64,000 nucleotides of DNA from Balanoglossus misakiensis (Eukaryota; Hemichordata), in NCBI GenBank assembly GCA_040954595.2, contig CM082592.2:2914001-2978000 (forward strand), given 5' to 3'. Within the stretch, counting starts at the first letter, position 1. Every line of letters begins with the position of its first letter. The notes under the pieces are model-generated. The model was not told the DNA's origin. It saw only the letters and a list, made by a program, of their open reading frames with translations, and did no database searches. Of the stretch, positions 1 to 13,400 are shown in pieces. The translations under genes were made by a program, and so were the position numbers.

Positions 1-2200
1 ATGGTAATAAATGTTTGAAACACATTGCCGATAATCCTCCCCAAATAACCATCAAGTCTGCCTTCAGCTTTCAACTCTTACTTTAATTTATTACACTCAT
101 GTAAACAACAAATATACATGTACCACTATTTTTGTACATTTTTGGCTGGAAGCCAACAGTGCAGAAATTAAGCCTATCATAAACAATTTTGTTGAATGTT
201 GTCACCAAGCGTTTCCTATGTGCTAGCTTTAGGTTTGAATATTGAGGAAAGCCCCACATGTATGTAACTCGCATCATATTTTTTTTTACAAAAACGGACA
301 ATGAATAATAGTGGTGAAAGTTGCATTCTTGGGCTTCATCAACTTGCCGCATATATGGCAGGGAACATGTTCCAGTGGGTATGGCATTGTTATCTTTAAT
401 ACTAAAGATTACATGTACTAACAAACAAAAGTAATTGTGTCAGTGTTGAATTCAAAGGCCTTGATACTGAGTCCAAACGTGAAAACTGACCAGATTTTCA
501 TTGGGTGTTTATATACCGAAAAATGTCACAATCTTGATGAAAGTGTATTAAGCAGGAATAAATGTGGATGTCTAGCTATAAACACAGTCTAATCATGAAG
601 GTCTAATGCAACCTGTTACAGTCATAATATCTGCACGGGTGTCAGTGCCTGTACAGGGCCTGTACAGGGGTGAAGGTTTTTATTGCTGTGGATAAACATT
701 AAATCAACTAATCTAATTATTGGTGAACAGATGTTTTCAGTGACAAACTTTGAAATAGAAATAAATTAATAAGAAATGTAAGGTTATATGTAGGTGTACA
801 TGTACTAAGTCATGATGGAATGTACACAATTGTACAGCTGAAATGGACAGCTGCTGAAAATATTTCTGCACAAATTTTAGGCATTTCAAACTGCTGACAA
901 GAAAAGAAACTTAAACCATAAATTATAGTAAAACATGAAAAAAAAAGCTTCTATCCCTTTACCATAATTTTGGATGCTTCTTTCATATTTTATAAGGTGA
1001 CAGATGTGTTCAAGGTAAACTGTGGCTACTGATGCATTGTTTATGCTACCATGAAGATATAAATATTATGGTGACAAAATTACTACTTTTATGTAGAGAA
1101 CCATAATTATACATTTGTATATTTTTATGTGTTTGAGATTCAAACCAGGAACTTAGTATTACTAGCATCCCAAGTGCCACTCACATATATGACATGTCCC
1201 ACCTAATGCATAATGCACGTATTTAAATATGCCAGCAACTTGTAGGTTATTCAATTATGACAAAGGTCACACTTGTTTTGATAAATTAAGTATAGTCATG
1301 AAGGACGTTGTACAATATAACTGACAAACAGTAAAAAAAAAAAAAACACCACCAATGACCATTACAGTTGTTTCTCTTGTGGCTACACATTGCAATATAC
1401 ACAAGAAGAGTCTTGTAGTTGATTCAACTAAAAAAAGGTTGCCCTGGTCTCAGGCAGAGATCTTTGTGCTGTTATAATGTAGCTCAGTTGGCAATGGAAA
1501 TGTTCTTGCATTGGCCTATTTTTTCAAGCTGACACTTATTACTGGAAACACACCTTGGTGAAAAATGCGAGCGACCGTCAAAACCAACTTTTCAACTCAT
1601 TTTATGCAATTAACATTCAACCTGATCAGTATATTTTCCCCCAAACTTCAAATGAATTGAACTTGGCTCAGCATAGCCAAATCATCCAAAACATTCACAC
1701 TTGACACATTGTAAAACAAAAATAATATTTTGTATGTTGAGCAGAGAGGGAATAAATGTCACATTGTTTTTAATTACTATGTTAAGCAGTTACACCAACA
1801 CATTTATGACTACATTTATGTACATCGTAATACTAAACCATGTCATCCTTAGACTACTAAACTTGTAATCATCATGATAATTAATACCAGTAATTATACC
1901 AGTAATAATAAGTGGTAATTATAGCCATGGATGTGTGGTACATCCAATTGGGGTACACCATTTAGCAAGTACTGTTACTTAATGATATTATTTTTTATAT
2001 GTGAAAATAATTGTTGCTACTATGTGCATGGGTTGAATTATTTTATAATTGTGTAAATTGCTATAGAACATTGAATCAGATGACTGTATCTTGTTACAAG
2101 CAACCAATGTAGTACATAGACCACCAGTCCAAGGCTTTTTCCATTAAAAAAAAACATATTTTTCATTCAACTATCATGGTTATAGAAATGTCTCTGAAGG
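1..2200. other. Intergenic AT-rich DNA, no gene seen
   Basis: I see no exon-like stretch with splice sites and no recognisable protein here. The sequence is AT-rich, with short ACATGTA-type runs and A-tracts. Open frames are short and have no family resemblance. It lies downstream of the 3' end of the minus-strand ELAPOR gene, so part could be distal 3' flank. Confidence 0.6.
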
Positions 2201-2239
2201 CTTACATTTTAGCTCTGTCACCCAGGTATATAGTATGTT

Positions 2240-2257
2240 GGGGGGGGGGGGGGGGGG
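2240..2257. repeat. Poly-G homopolymer tract
   Basis: An 18-base run of G. A similar tract occurs near 4841-4859, and others at 31031-31046 and 32886-32900. Such tracts are slippage-prone, so their exact length in an assembly is unreliable. Confidence 0.9.
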
Positions 2258-2460
2258 TAGGCGAAAATAATTTCCGTTTCAACGTGGAGGAAAGAAGGGA
2301 TTGTATGTAGGCCAGGGATGTAGGCTGTACGAAAGATAGCTCCGCGTGGCAGGGCCGGCTGTGTGTTATTATCGGCTGCGGGGCTGCGTCTCCAACCACG
2401 CACAGCCGGTAACAACAACACAACCTGCACTGAGCACGAACGACAATATTGTCAGCTGTA

Positions 2461-2489
2461 GAACAACAACAACAACAACAACAACAACA
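2461..2489. repeat. (AAC)n microsatellite
   Basis: A trinucleotide AAC/ACA run. On the minus strand it makes a spurious poly-cysteine open frame, which should not be read as a gene. Confidence 0.9.
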
Positions 2490-2639
2490 TGGACATGGCA
2501 AGCGTCTCGGACACTTCTGAGAAACTATTCCCAGTGACCAACTGACGGTTCGTTCAGTACTTACAGTATATAAGACGAAAGGATATCCGATTTTCTGAAG
2601 CGAACAGAAGCTCACATCAGTTTCCTCAGCGTCATGTCA

Positions 2640-4715
2640 TGTGCATACGGTGGCCGATACCGACACTCCTCTGCTATGCTAAGTCGGCCTCCTCTGCTAT
2701 GCTAAGTCCTCCTCTGCTATGCTAATTCCTGCGATGCTATGCTAATTCCTGCGATGCTATGCTAAGTCCTGCGATGCTAACTGAATCCGATCTGCTGCCG
2801 ACCTCCTCTGCTATGCTATGTCGATCTGCAATGCTATGCTAAGTCCTGCGATGCTATGCTAATTCCTGCGATGCTAACTGAATCCGATCTGCTGCCGACC
2901 TCCTCTGCTATGCTATGTCGATCTGCGATGCTATGCTAAGTCCTGCGATGCTATGCTAATTCCTGCGATGCTAACTGAATCTGATCAGCTGTCGACCTCC
3001 TCTGCTATGCTATGTCGATCTGCGATGCTATGCTAAGTCCTGCGATGCTAACTTAACCGGAAGTACTGGAGTACATTTTTACGAACAAACATACGCTCGT
3101 CTCACATGCGGCCGGACTTGCTGTTTGGCGACTGATTTGGGCGAGCGGAGAAAGCATTAAGTGATAATAGAAATAATATATGAATATCTTATCCATAAAA
3201 TTTGTTTCGAAGATACGGATTTTGTAGGCGGCGACAACGTCTGCAATTAGAGGCGATCGTTTCCCCACTTTCCAATCCTAGAAATCAAGACTTCATTTGC
3301 GGTCCTACTAATTACTGCCTGTAGCTGTCCGTCATTTTCTGTGGAAATTGGCTGATCAGTTTAGCCCAATATGATGTAATAAATATCGTGAATGATTTTT
3401 CAAGGAGTCTTTTTTCTTAGACTGACTATTGGCTAAACGTTATATTTAGAGGTTAAACGGCTGCCAGAGGGTATTTGGGTGCAGGACCTCTCATGTGAAA
3501 ATTAGTTTCCCCATAGCATATTTGGCGGGAAATAATCACCGAGCGAAGTGTTATAGAATTTCTAAAGTCGCACGACTTTATCCATGTTATCCCACATCCA
3601 GTAACTTGAATAAAGTGTGTTCTCTTGTATGTGTTCCATTTCTAAATTATTCACTGTTCTTGGTCCATTTTTTTGCGAGAATATAAACCCTGGCTCTTGC
3701 CAATCAGCAAGCAGGATTCACACCAAGCATATTATAATAAAGTCATGAAACTAATGGATCCCTCTGTTTCTGTGACTTGTAAGCTGTCTTTTGTCTTTAT
3801 TCATCTCCCAACAGTAAAATGTATGCTAATTTTCACATGAGAGGTCCTGCACCCAAATACCCTCTGGCAGCCGTTTAACCTCTAAATATAACGTTTAGCC
3901 AATAGTCAGTCTAAGAAAAAAGACTCCTTGAAAAATCATTCACGATATTTATTACATCATATTGGGCTAAACTGATCAGCCAATTTCCACAGAAAATGAC
4001 GGGCAGCTACAGGCAGTAATTAGTAGGACCGCAAATGAAGTCTTGATTTCTAGGATTGGAAAGTGGGGAAACGATCGCCTCTAATTGCAGACGTTGTCGC
4101 CGCCTACAAAATCCGTATCTTCGAAACAAATTTTATGGATAAGATATTCATATATTATTTCTATTATCACTTAATGCTTTCTCCGCTCGCCCAAATCAGT
4201 CGCCAAACAGCAAGTCCGGCCGCATGTGAGACGAGCGTATGTTTGTTCGTAAAAATGTACTCCAGTACTTCCGGTTAAGTTAGCATCGCAGGACTTAGCA
4301 TAGCATCGCAGATCGACATAGCATAGCAGAGGAGGTCGACAGCTGATCAGATTCAGTTAGCATCGCAGGAATTAGCATAGCATCGCAGGACTTAGCATAG
4401 CATCGCAGATCGACATAGCATAGCAGAGGAGATCGGCAGCAGATCGGATTCAGTTAGCATCGCAGGAATTAGCATAGCATCGCAGGACTTAGCATAGCAT
4501 TGCAGATCGACATAGCATAGCAGAGGAGGTCGGCAGCAGATCGGATTCAGTTAGCATCGCAGGAATTAGCATAGCATCGCAGGACTTAGCATAGCAGAGG
4601 AGGAATTAGCATAGCAGAGGAGGACTTAGCATAGCAGAGGAGGCCGACTTAGCATAGCAGAGGAGGTCGACTTAGCATAGCAGAGGAGTGTCGGTTTCGG
4701 CTACCGTATGTGCAC
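2640..4715. mobile_element. Foldback (TU/FB-like) element with long inverted repeats
   Basis: Two arms of about 870-890 bp (2640-3505 and 3827-4715) are inverted copies around a core of about 320 bp (3506-3826). Each arm has an outer domain of short tandem repeats, built on a unit like GCTATGCTAAGTCCTGCGAT and grouped into a higher-order unit of roughly 95-100 bp. Each also has an inner non-repetitive domain of about 450 bp. The inner domains look nearly identical: I found one mismatch, near 3328, where the reverse complement of the right arm differs. The outer ends share GTGCA...TACGGTNGCCGANACCGACACTCC. This two-domain arm is the hallmark of Drosophila foldback and sea-urchin TU elements (from memory). 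No transposase is visible in the core, which has only a 63-codon open frame, so the copy is probably non-autonomous. I could not fix a target-site duplication. Confidence 0.85.
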
Positions 4716-4785
4716 ATGATTTTGCGTCAAATGACCTCAACTTCCTTGGTGGGTGATACTGAAGTGAGACTAGGATTCGGTTTCG

Positions 4786-4836
4786 GATTCAGTCGTGTGC
4801 GGGCGCTCCATGACATGCCATGCACACGACTGAATC
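4786..4836. repeat. Short hairpin: 15-bp perfect inverted repeat
   Basis: GATTCAGTCGTGTGC at 4786-4800 is repeated in inverse at 4822-4836 around a 21-bp loop, just outside the right end of the foldback element and just before a poly-G tract. It may be a remnant of a small element or a flank of the foldback insertion. Confidence 0.75.
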
Positions 4837-5194
4837 TTTCGGGGGGGGGGGGGGGGGGGTATTTTAGTTAGTTTGGTCTGGTTACCAAATCAACCTCCTT
4901 CCATCTTTTATGCTGGACATGATCATGAAACTCATTACCGGGGTTTCACACCAATGAGGGAGGGGTATGTTGGGGTGGGGGGTGGGGGGCGAAGATTGTT
5001 GAGCACAACGACCTCAACAGGAGGGGGGGGGGCGCGTTTGCCTGATTGAAGGTGGTTCATTGTCAGATTATTAAAGGTATACCGCCAATGTGGTACCATT
5101 GTAAAAGGTTGACATTCTGGGATGGTATGTGGTATCAGTTGAAGTGAGAATTTTCAATAAAACACAACTTTATTAGACTACCTAATGGATGTAA

Positions 5195-6006
5195 GGCTGC
5201 ATTCACAAACACCTCTGGAGGGGGGGGCGGGAGAATTTCATTTTTTTTACCGTTTATTTTCACATGCCCCCCTCAACAACCCGAAATATTTTCAAATCCC
5301 CCCCCTTCCGAACTGCTAAAATTTTCAAGTCCCCCCCCCATTTTCTTTCACTCAGCAAAACACATCACCTACCTACAATGTATCTTGTAAAAAAGAAAAA
5401 CAGCGCTCCCATGAAAAGAATTTGAAACTGATGTTTCCCCTCATCAGTGGGTATTAAAACTGAACATTGTTTTTATTTTTTAAGTATCTGTATTCTGTGT
5501 TGGGAGACATTGTAAACCAAGAATTGAAGGGGGTGGGTTTGGGAGGGGGTGTCCCCCTCCCACGTAAGAAAATTTGATAAAATACAGAGCTCAAAGCTGC
5601 ATTTTAATGAACCTGGCAAAAGCAAATTAACTCAACTACCGGTATGTTGGGGAGGACAAATTTAACCGCCGCCGCTCAAAGTTATCATGGGGTGGGGGCA
5701 AGTCCCCTGGCCTGGGACACTAGATAAACCAGTCAATGATTGAAAGGTGTTGATAAATGGAGGGGATGGGTGTGGGAGGGGGTGTCCCCCTCCCACATTA
5801 GAAAATTTTGTAAAATAAAGGGCGCGAAACTGCATTTTTGTGGACTCAAAATAAATATTTAGTCGTCAAAGTTTTCAAGTCCCCCCCCTTTCAGTCCCTT
5901 AATTATTTCAAATCCCCCCCCTTACATACCCTCAATTTTTTCAAATCCCCCCCCCTCAATTCTCCTGCCCCCCCCCCCCCCCTCCAGAGGTGTTTGTGAA
6001 TGCAGC
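5195..6006. mobile_element. C/G-run-rich element with terminal inverted repeats
   Basis: The ends are inverted copies: GGCTGCATTCACAAACACCT, then CTGGAGGGGGGG, on the left, and its reverse complement ending at 6006. The roughly 810-bp interior holds repeated blocks of the type TTTTCAA(A/G)TCCCCCCCC. It also has two related segments (about 5520-5600 and 5755-5850) that share GGGAGGGGGTGTCCCCCTCCCA, itself a palindrome. No coding capacity is apparent. I read it as a non-autonomous DNA element; the insertion footprint is unclear. Confidence 0.7.
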
Positions 6007-9000
6007 CTATGTATATGAAAGTCAATGTGGTCATGGAAGGTCTATTAGCAATGACAAACTGCATCTTACATGTACTTGCACATGTACATATACATGTACC
6101 AATAGGCTTTCAAAAACTGCCAGCCTCCAAAATCATACCCCTCCCCTTTCCTTTTCATGCCTTTCCTCCACCCCATTGGAAGTAGAGCATCCATGCCAGC
6201 TCAGGGTCTACCTGTTGGTAGACAAGTCTCTTTGTGACAAGTTCTGCTTTCAATGCACAAGGAAAGGGAATTTAAAAAAATTATATTATCTCAACAGCCA
6301 TTTGAATTTTTTCTATTTTTGTCTATTAGCCATTTTCATATTTTGGTCTAATTTCCATAATTTTTCTACTGCCACTTCCATTTGGAAAAAAATCTGATCC
6401 TCAATCCCTGATGCATCTGTGAATGACACATCAAAGATTTTACATGCTGCCATACACTGAAGGATGGACATACACGTACATGCACATACTGCATCAAACA
6501 ATTAAAAATCCACATTTCAGGTAACACTGTTTGTATCAATTTTATTACACTTTGAATGATATACATAAAATTAAGATATGTTAATTGTGTATTGCACGTT
6601 TATTTATCAATGATAACTTCAATACCATACCCATGTGTGTAAAATTACTGAAATTTCTATCAAAGGAAACAGAATGATGTACTTAATATAATAGAAATGT
6701 AATATATTAAAGTGTACATTTCCTTTCATATGTCGCTACTGGAACACTGCAACTTTCAAATTGTATTATTGACAGTTGGCCTATCATCTCAGGTGTTTGT
6801 AAATTGCTGATTGGTCATTCCAACATGTCTATGATACAGATCTAATGATTGGCTGAAACACTGATAGACTTATACCTCCTCAGGCTAAAAGCCCAATTAC
6901 AGAGTTAAGAGCAATCAGAGTAGATTGTCCTATATATCATTATTAAAATCTAATGTGCTATTGACAATACAAGAAATGAATGCTATTTCCCTTGGGCATT
7001 AGGCTAGACGGAAATTAGCATGGACTGCTGGTAATTACCAGTACAGGAAAGTTAAACATGCTATAGCCAAAACAATGGCAAGGTATTGTCTTGTGTTTTT
7101 TTGTTTCATGTTTTAATAGACAGAAGAAAGGTTGAAGAACGTGTTCCTGACAATTTACTAGCTAATGAAGTTCCTCGCAAAAAAAAAATGTCTTTTTGTA
7201 CAGATCAACTATTTGGTGGTGTTCATTGTCATGGTCTGACCAGACAAAACTAAACGCATTTTCCCACTGACATAATCAGGTCAAATTTTCTGTTGATCAC
7301 ATGATCACACTGGCAAATCATGATGCACCATCAAGTACGTAGAGAGATACAGTGGAATATTTCCTTGTGGGAATAAAGCATCACAAAACATCATCGTCAA
7401 ACTTCACATCCCTCAAGCTATCAATAATGTGTGTTACTGTCCTTTCAGCAGTGTATGCCAATCAAATATTAAATACTAGCAGACAATTAAATTTTTCAAC
7501 TGCATTATTCCTATCAATTTCCTCGGCCATGCACCTGAATGTAAATCAGTATTAATACTGTTGTTAAAAGTGACAAATTGTCACAACTAATTTCTATTGG
7601 CAGTCAGTGTGTTTTCAATTCCCAGTATTTGGATGGCTGAACTTAAAATCATTTGATTTCAGTTCTTATCATTGATTTAAGTTCTATTTGAGTGAAAATG
7701 GCTGTAACTTCATAAAGATGACATAACATATTGTATACGGTAGGGAAAAAAATCTTTGTAAACTGAGCAAGCTTTCTAACTCATACAATTTCATGTATCT
7801 TCCTCTGTAACAGACTCAGCACAATCAACAATTATGTATCATTATCAAAATATATTTCTCCATGCAATCCTATAAATGTGAGACAAATAAGTGATTAATA
7901 CAATCTCTACTAGCTATGCACTAAACTACATTTTTAGTATATAATCATAAAATGGTAATATCCAATGTTATAGTGCACCTGCTGACTTCACCAATGCTAA
8001 TCTACGGTAGGCACTGTTTAGGATTTAAGTTACAAAGATTATTTTGCAAAACTTTACAAACAAAGCAACCGTCTACGAGTACAAGTACAAAACTATCAAT
8101 ACTGAAAAAAACAATAACATCAGCATCTATTTTCTAATTCACAGTCACTATGACACAAATACAGTTGAGTACAAATGCCCATTTTCTTTTAAAAGCTGCT
8201 GAACGACTTTTCTCATTTGAAGTGTTTGCTGTGGAAGCAGGAATGAGTACACACTTTTGTACAACAGATTTTGAGTTGAAAGTGAGACATCACATGTTTA
8301 CGCTTATTATATTTATTATATTTTATCTTTAAATCTTATTTTTAAAGTGTTGACCCCCCCTGTATTCAAATCTGGTAAACATGATTGATGTCAATCTTCA
8401 TTCACCCCTTCCGATATGGCACATACACTAAACAATTGTTTTCCAAAAAGAAATGAGAAAAAATTCACAACAACAAAGAGTTGATAAAACTGTCAAAACA
8501 CACCTTGGACTTGAGCAAATCTTACTAAGAATTCTTTAGTGGACTTAATCAATATTTGACATGATGCTTTTAGATCAATAGGTGCAAAATGATGATGACC
8601 CTATCAAAGTCTTCAGTAAATGTTTCGATAAGTTAGAAAATATGGGATTATCATGGACAGACATTAATATTTAAAGAACCTTTATGAGTTGTGCTAAGAG
8701 TGACAAAAACCTGGAACTTTATAGATATTAGTTTATTTGATAAATATGTTCTAATGCCAGACCCAAATTTACAAATTATTATTCCAAAATTAAGAAACAC
8801 TTTGTATTAAAGTTAATATATCTAGTATTTTAAATCAGAATATGTAAACTATATCATCGATGCAAGAACCATATTATATACATAAATTTTCCTCTTTGAA
8901 TCATCATTTTGTTAACTTACTTTCAATCAGTGTATAAAAAAAAAACTATAAAAAATGTATCCATGATAAATGACTATGTTCATGAGCAAAGCCACATTTT

Positions 9001-10260
9001 TCAAAATTGACATAAAGGTAAATAGAATAGCACACCAAAGTATCCAAACATATAATTTTCAAAGATATAATTCTCTGTGTTTCCCCCTGTTTCGTTACTC
9101 CAACATAGAATGAAAACCAGTTTTGTTCAATCATTTCTGTTTCAACCGAAAGCACAGTGCAGTTAAGAACTCAACGACAAAATGTTTACACTTCTGAAAT
9201 TAGTCGGACCTGCCTGTTACCTGTGTAATTTATTCAAAACTATACTTCTGCACAAAGACAACACAAGAACCAAAAAAACATTCATTTTCAGAAACTATTC
9301 GGACATTTTTTTACCTATTTAAAATTTCACTTTGGCTATTATATCATCAATTGTTTAATTTTGACAGTTGATCATAATTCTCAAAAGTTACTGTTCAATT
9401 TGATACAGGGAGATTAAACAGAAAATCAGCTATTTTGTTCTTCATTCAAAATGCTTGAAATGTCAACATTTATACATGATTAAGTCCCACTTGCTGATTT
9501 TTATGGGTGGAGCATGGTATTACCCACTATGGACCATGATTGGTCGGCTAACCCATCTGTACTCTGCTATAAAAGCCAATAAAATAGCTTGATGCTGATT
9601 TTCATAATATGAATGATTGATGAGTGGAGCATATTATTATAATGAAGACTGGAACTTCGGATTGTCAGCAATTCACTTGAAAAGCTCAATTTAGATTAAA
9701 TATTAGCTAGACTATCCCAATTTGATTACTTGTTTGATGTGGAAATCTTTCTTTATATTGATTATGAACACAGATGAATGTGTAGTTAGTCAAAGTGGAA
9801 TACCACAAGAGACATAATTATAAATATTATTTGATGTGTGCAGCTGTATAGTTGAATCGTGATTTTTCCAATGCAATTACTATGTAAGGGCAAAGTCTCA
9901 CTCAGATACGTCTAGCATTACACATGGACAATCTTAATAATTGGCACATCTGGATCACAAAGATGTTACAGAAGACGGACTAAAAATATGGAAAAAAATT
10001 TGCAGAGTTGGAAATTTTGGACAGAATGAACTTACAGCATAAGATAACACATACAGGGAGGCCTGTCAATATTTCAAACAGCAAAGAATGTCTTTAAGGA
10101 GCAAACTGAAGAAAAAGCCTCATTTTGTCCAGTTTAGATAACATTTATGGTCAAGAAAAAACAGTAGGACTGATCCGAACTTACAAAATTTCCTCACATC
10201 AAAAGCAAAAACAAAAACTAAAACATTGAACAGCACTTCACAATGGTTTTTGTGTTGCAA
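6007..10260. other. Intergenic AT-rich DNA, no gene seen
   Basis: No exon or conserved protein is recognisable. The part nearest 10260 may be 3' flank of the ELAPOR gene. Open frames are short and unconvincing. Confidence 0.55.
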
Positions 10261-10265
10261 GTACA

Positions 10266-10271
10266 TTTATT
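10266..10271 (-). terminator. Candidate poly(A) signal of the ELAPOR gene
   Basis: AATAAA on the minus strand (TTTATT on the plus strand), about 50 bases downstream of the stop codon of the distal terminal exon (10321). Position and orientation fit, but in AT-rich DNA the hexamer is common. Confidence 0.5.
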
Positions 10272-10320
10272 ATGGATTGAGCCTTGAATGAGTGTTGAGA
10301 TAACACACGATGACATGAGA

Positions 10321-10413
10321 TCAGATCTTAGATTGGGTCATTTCGGTTGTCATGACTTCTGTGTTATGTTGCGTCAGTTGTAATGTGTCTCCGTATTCAT
10401 CCTCGTCATGACC
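10321..10413 (-). CDS. ELAPOR: ELAPOR terminal exon, distal alternative
   Basis: The strong pyrimidine-rich acceptor TTGATTTTGCAG opens a phase-0 exon of 30 codons and a stop, beginning [12 protein letters not shown] and ending TEMTQSKI. Skipping the exon at 10668 would join it in frame to exon 21. A poly(A)-type hexamer lies about 50 bases further on. RNA data would decide which tail is used. Confidence 0.6.
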   Translation of the reverse strand, partial: GHDEDEYGDTLQLTQHNTEVMTTEMTQSKI

Positions 10414-13400
10414 CTGCAAAATCAAAGCAAGACAAAAAAAATTCATGAAAAAAAAAATTCCCAAAACAAAGGAAAACTCTAACAACTGCGCATGCGAGCA
10501 GAGCTATAAATGGGAGACAATGATAGAGATGCTATTGGTGAGAATAGTTTGGAGATAGTTACATGAGATGTCACTTGAGGTATGATTTCAATTGAAAGCG
10601 GCCAATGGATCATCTTCTTCAAGCTCTTTCAATGTCTTTTTCTCAAAGCCTGCAAAGTCAGATTTATCCTGCAATAATGGTAAAAGGGTATGTTAGCATT
10701 ATGCTTACGCTTGCATGCTACATTAATGATATAGTGATGTTTTAGCTTACTATTCGTCAATGCATATCTGGTGCAATGAATTCAGTGGCGTTGAATACAA
10801 TGCACAACAAAGAATGAAGAAATAATGATTGCAAATTACATGTACTTTCCTAATGACTTGGTTCAGTCAATTTGGGGGCGCAGCACCCGGGGCTCTTACC
10901 CGGGCAAGTACGGTAGTTCCTATCAAAAGCAGTGTGGTGTTTGGACAATACTTTTCAAATAATTTTCTTTACATGGTGAACTTTGGTGGTGCTGAACCCT
11001 TTCACCCCCAGTTCCCTGTATACAGGTCCAACTTTACCATAGAAAACAATGGGTTTGGACATAGACCAAACTATGGTGGTGAAAGGGTTACAGAATCAAC
11101 TTTTTGTCTGTCTGTCCTTACCTTAGATTTAAATTTACTAAAGAATCCTCCAGACTTCTTTTTTCCATCATTGAATATGATTTCATCTTCATCACCTTCA
11201 TCAACAGCACAACTGTCAACAGTGGGCAATTCACCCTCTTTGCCACTGCTAGATTGCACTAATCTTTGATATTTGTATTCCAATCTGAAAATAATCCGAC
11301 ACATTGTTCTTATTATCTGTGAATGTCAAGGTTTCATCTTTTGTTGCTGAGCTTAAAGGCCGTTTTCTCGATCCCAGGGCAGTACAATGGAGGCAAACAA
11401 GAAAGCCTTTGTGTTAGCATGTAACTGTTTATTGGAAACAAAAGATTTGACCCACTGTTGAGAAAGGCCTTTAAGAAATATTTCCCCGTTTCAGATTCAC
11501 TTCCTCCAAGCACACCATTGAAACTAGATCTTTCCCCATTTATCACACAATGAGCATGTTTGCCAAACTGATATCTATTTTTTAATATGTTGCCTCACAC
11601 CGGCTCAGGTGTGGCCGGCAAAGCCGTCTCAAATCTGAGACGTTTCAGGACCACTTTAACCATTGACACATAACAATTTATGCCAGTATATGACCTAAGA
11701 CATTTCAGAAACATCTTAATGGTCCCTGTATAAACCCCATATATACTATAAATTGTAAGTCTCCGTTCTAAATTGGCCTAATGGTAAGAAGCACTACATG
11801 TATTTTGGCTTTTGAGTAGATTTTTGTCAAGAGTTTTTCATTGTAAACTTACTTCCTGGTCTTCTTCCAGAAATAAATGATAAGCCCTATTAGTAACGCA
11901 GCACATCCTGCAGCTACAACGATGGCAATCTGAGCTTCGAATGTCAACACTGGACACTTTTCAACAATGGTTTCTGGTAATGGCACACCACCACGGCAGA
12001 CCCTGTATAAATGAGTAGAAGAAAAATATCCAGTGTCAAGTTGAATTAGACTGTGAAAAAATTAAGTTAAGTAATGTCTACAATGAGAAAATCATACTAT
12101 AAAACGGGAAATTTTCGTGAACGACAAATGTTCGCGAACTAAGCGAAAAATAAAAAGTCGCGTTAAATGTTTTTCGGAGATAACGATGCAGTGAAATACA
12201 AGAACGTGAATAAGTCTTGGCAGAAACAGTTGCCGCTTTCGATATCGCGAAAATTTCCTGTCGTGAAAATTTCCCGTTTTACAGTATAATTGATGTACTT
12301 ATATTAAACTACTATACCTGGGCTCTATCCAGACATAATGGATGTTTTGTTTTCCCCCTTTACAGTTCTCGACAATTGACTTGTAATTCTTTTCTGTACA
12401 CAAAGGACACGCAGCTGCTGATCTCCACAGGAAATGGAATGTACATCCATCACAGGTACCATCGGGACAACCAGTGGGCAATTCCAATACTCCACTTCCA
12501 GTGGCTGTGATGTCACAACGCAGACTAATGACGGATGCACGGCCATACGGACAAGCTGTAGTGGACCTGCATAATTACAAACAATGGTTAAATTAAAGGG
12601 TGATGATCGTCTTTTGCGCATGTGCCAAACCAGAGACTCTGGTTACAGAATTTGTATACAATCAATGCCATAAGGCAGTGTGCTGTTCTAACGACAGACA
12701 AGATGGCGGCAACCACAGTCTGCTGCAGAGATCGGGATAAGACAGCAAATTGGATGAAAAGACGGGACAAAACAAAAGTCTACTTATACGGTGCACATGA
12801 AATATGGAAGGAAGCGAAGGCAGTCCACTATTTGTATGTGTCAAATGCAAAATTTGCAGAACGTTTGGATTGGACGTAATGTTTGTACAGACAAAATTAC
12901 GCACATGCACATATTAGATGATCGTCGACCTTTAAAGCATTTGACATGCCATTAATATGAAACAATTACAATCATGATAAAACAACAACTATTTTGTGTA
13001 AATTTGTGATTACAATATGTTGTCATGAAAGTCACACACTATTTAAGTTTACATAATATGATTGCAAAACTTGAAAGGTAATACATACGTGGCAGAGTTG
13101 TAATAAAAGTTGATATCTGGCAAGGATGATGTTTCATCCTCCTCAAATCCAATCGCTGTTAAGTTGTTAAATTTTTTCTCTTCTGTAACTGCCAAAGGAT
13201 GATCACCAAGACTGAACAAAAGAAAACAAAATATAGATTATCGTCATACACTGTAAACCCTGACCCTTTATGTTTTCTTCCAAGCTGGGTTCAAAGTACT
13301 GTAAAACGGGTTATTTTCGCGACACAAGGATTACACGAGGATTAATTTTCGCGTTCTCTTATTTCATTTACTATATTGTTATCTCCGAAAAAAATTTATT

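Noticed and set aside
2202-2615. Minus-strand open frame of 137 codons with a poly-cysteine run
   Set aside because: The cysteines come from the (AAC)n microsatellite and the prolines from a poly-G tract. There are no splice sites and no family resemblance.
3053-4278. Two identical 71-codon open frames on opposite strands (3053-3268 and 4063-4278)
   Set aside because: They are the mirrored inner domains of the foldback element's arms, so identity reflects the inverted repeat. The encoded text shows no recognisable domain.
5990-6566. Overlapping open frames on both strands (up to 135 codons)
   Set aside because: The composition is low-complexity, the first begins inside the TIR of the 5195-6006 element, and no domain is recognised.
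12217-12910. Open frames of 60-98 codons overlapping ELAPOR exon 19 and the 12593 element
   Set aside because: Those over the exon are out-of-frame shadows or read-through of it. Those downstream follow the repeat.
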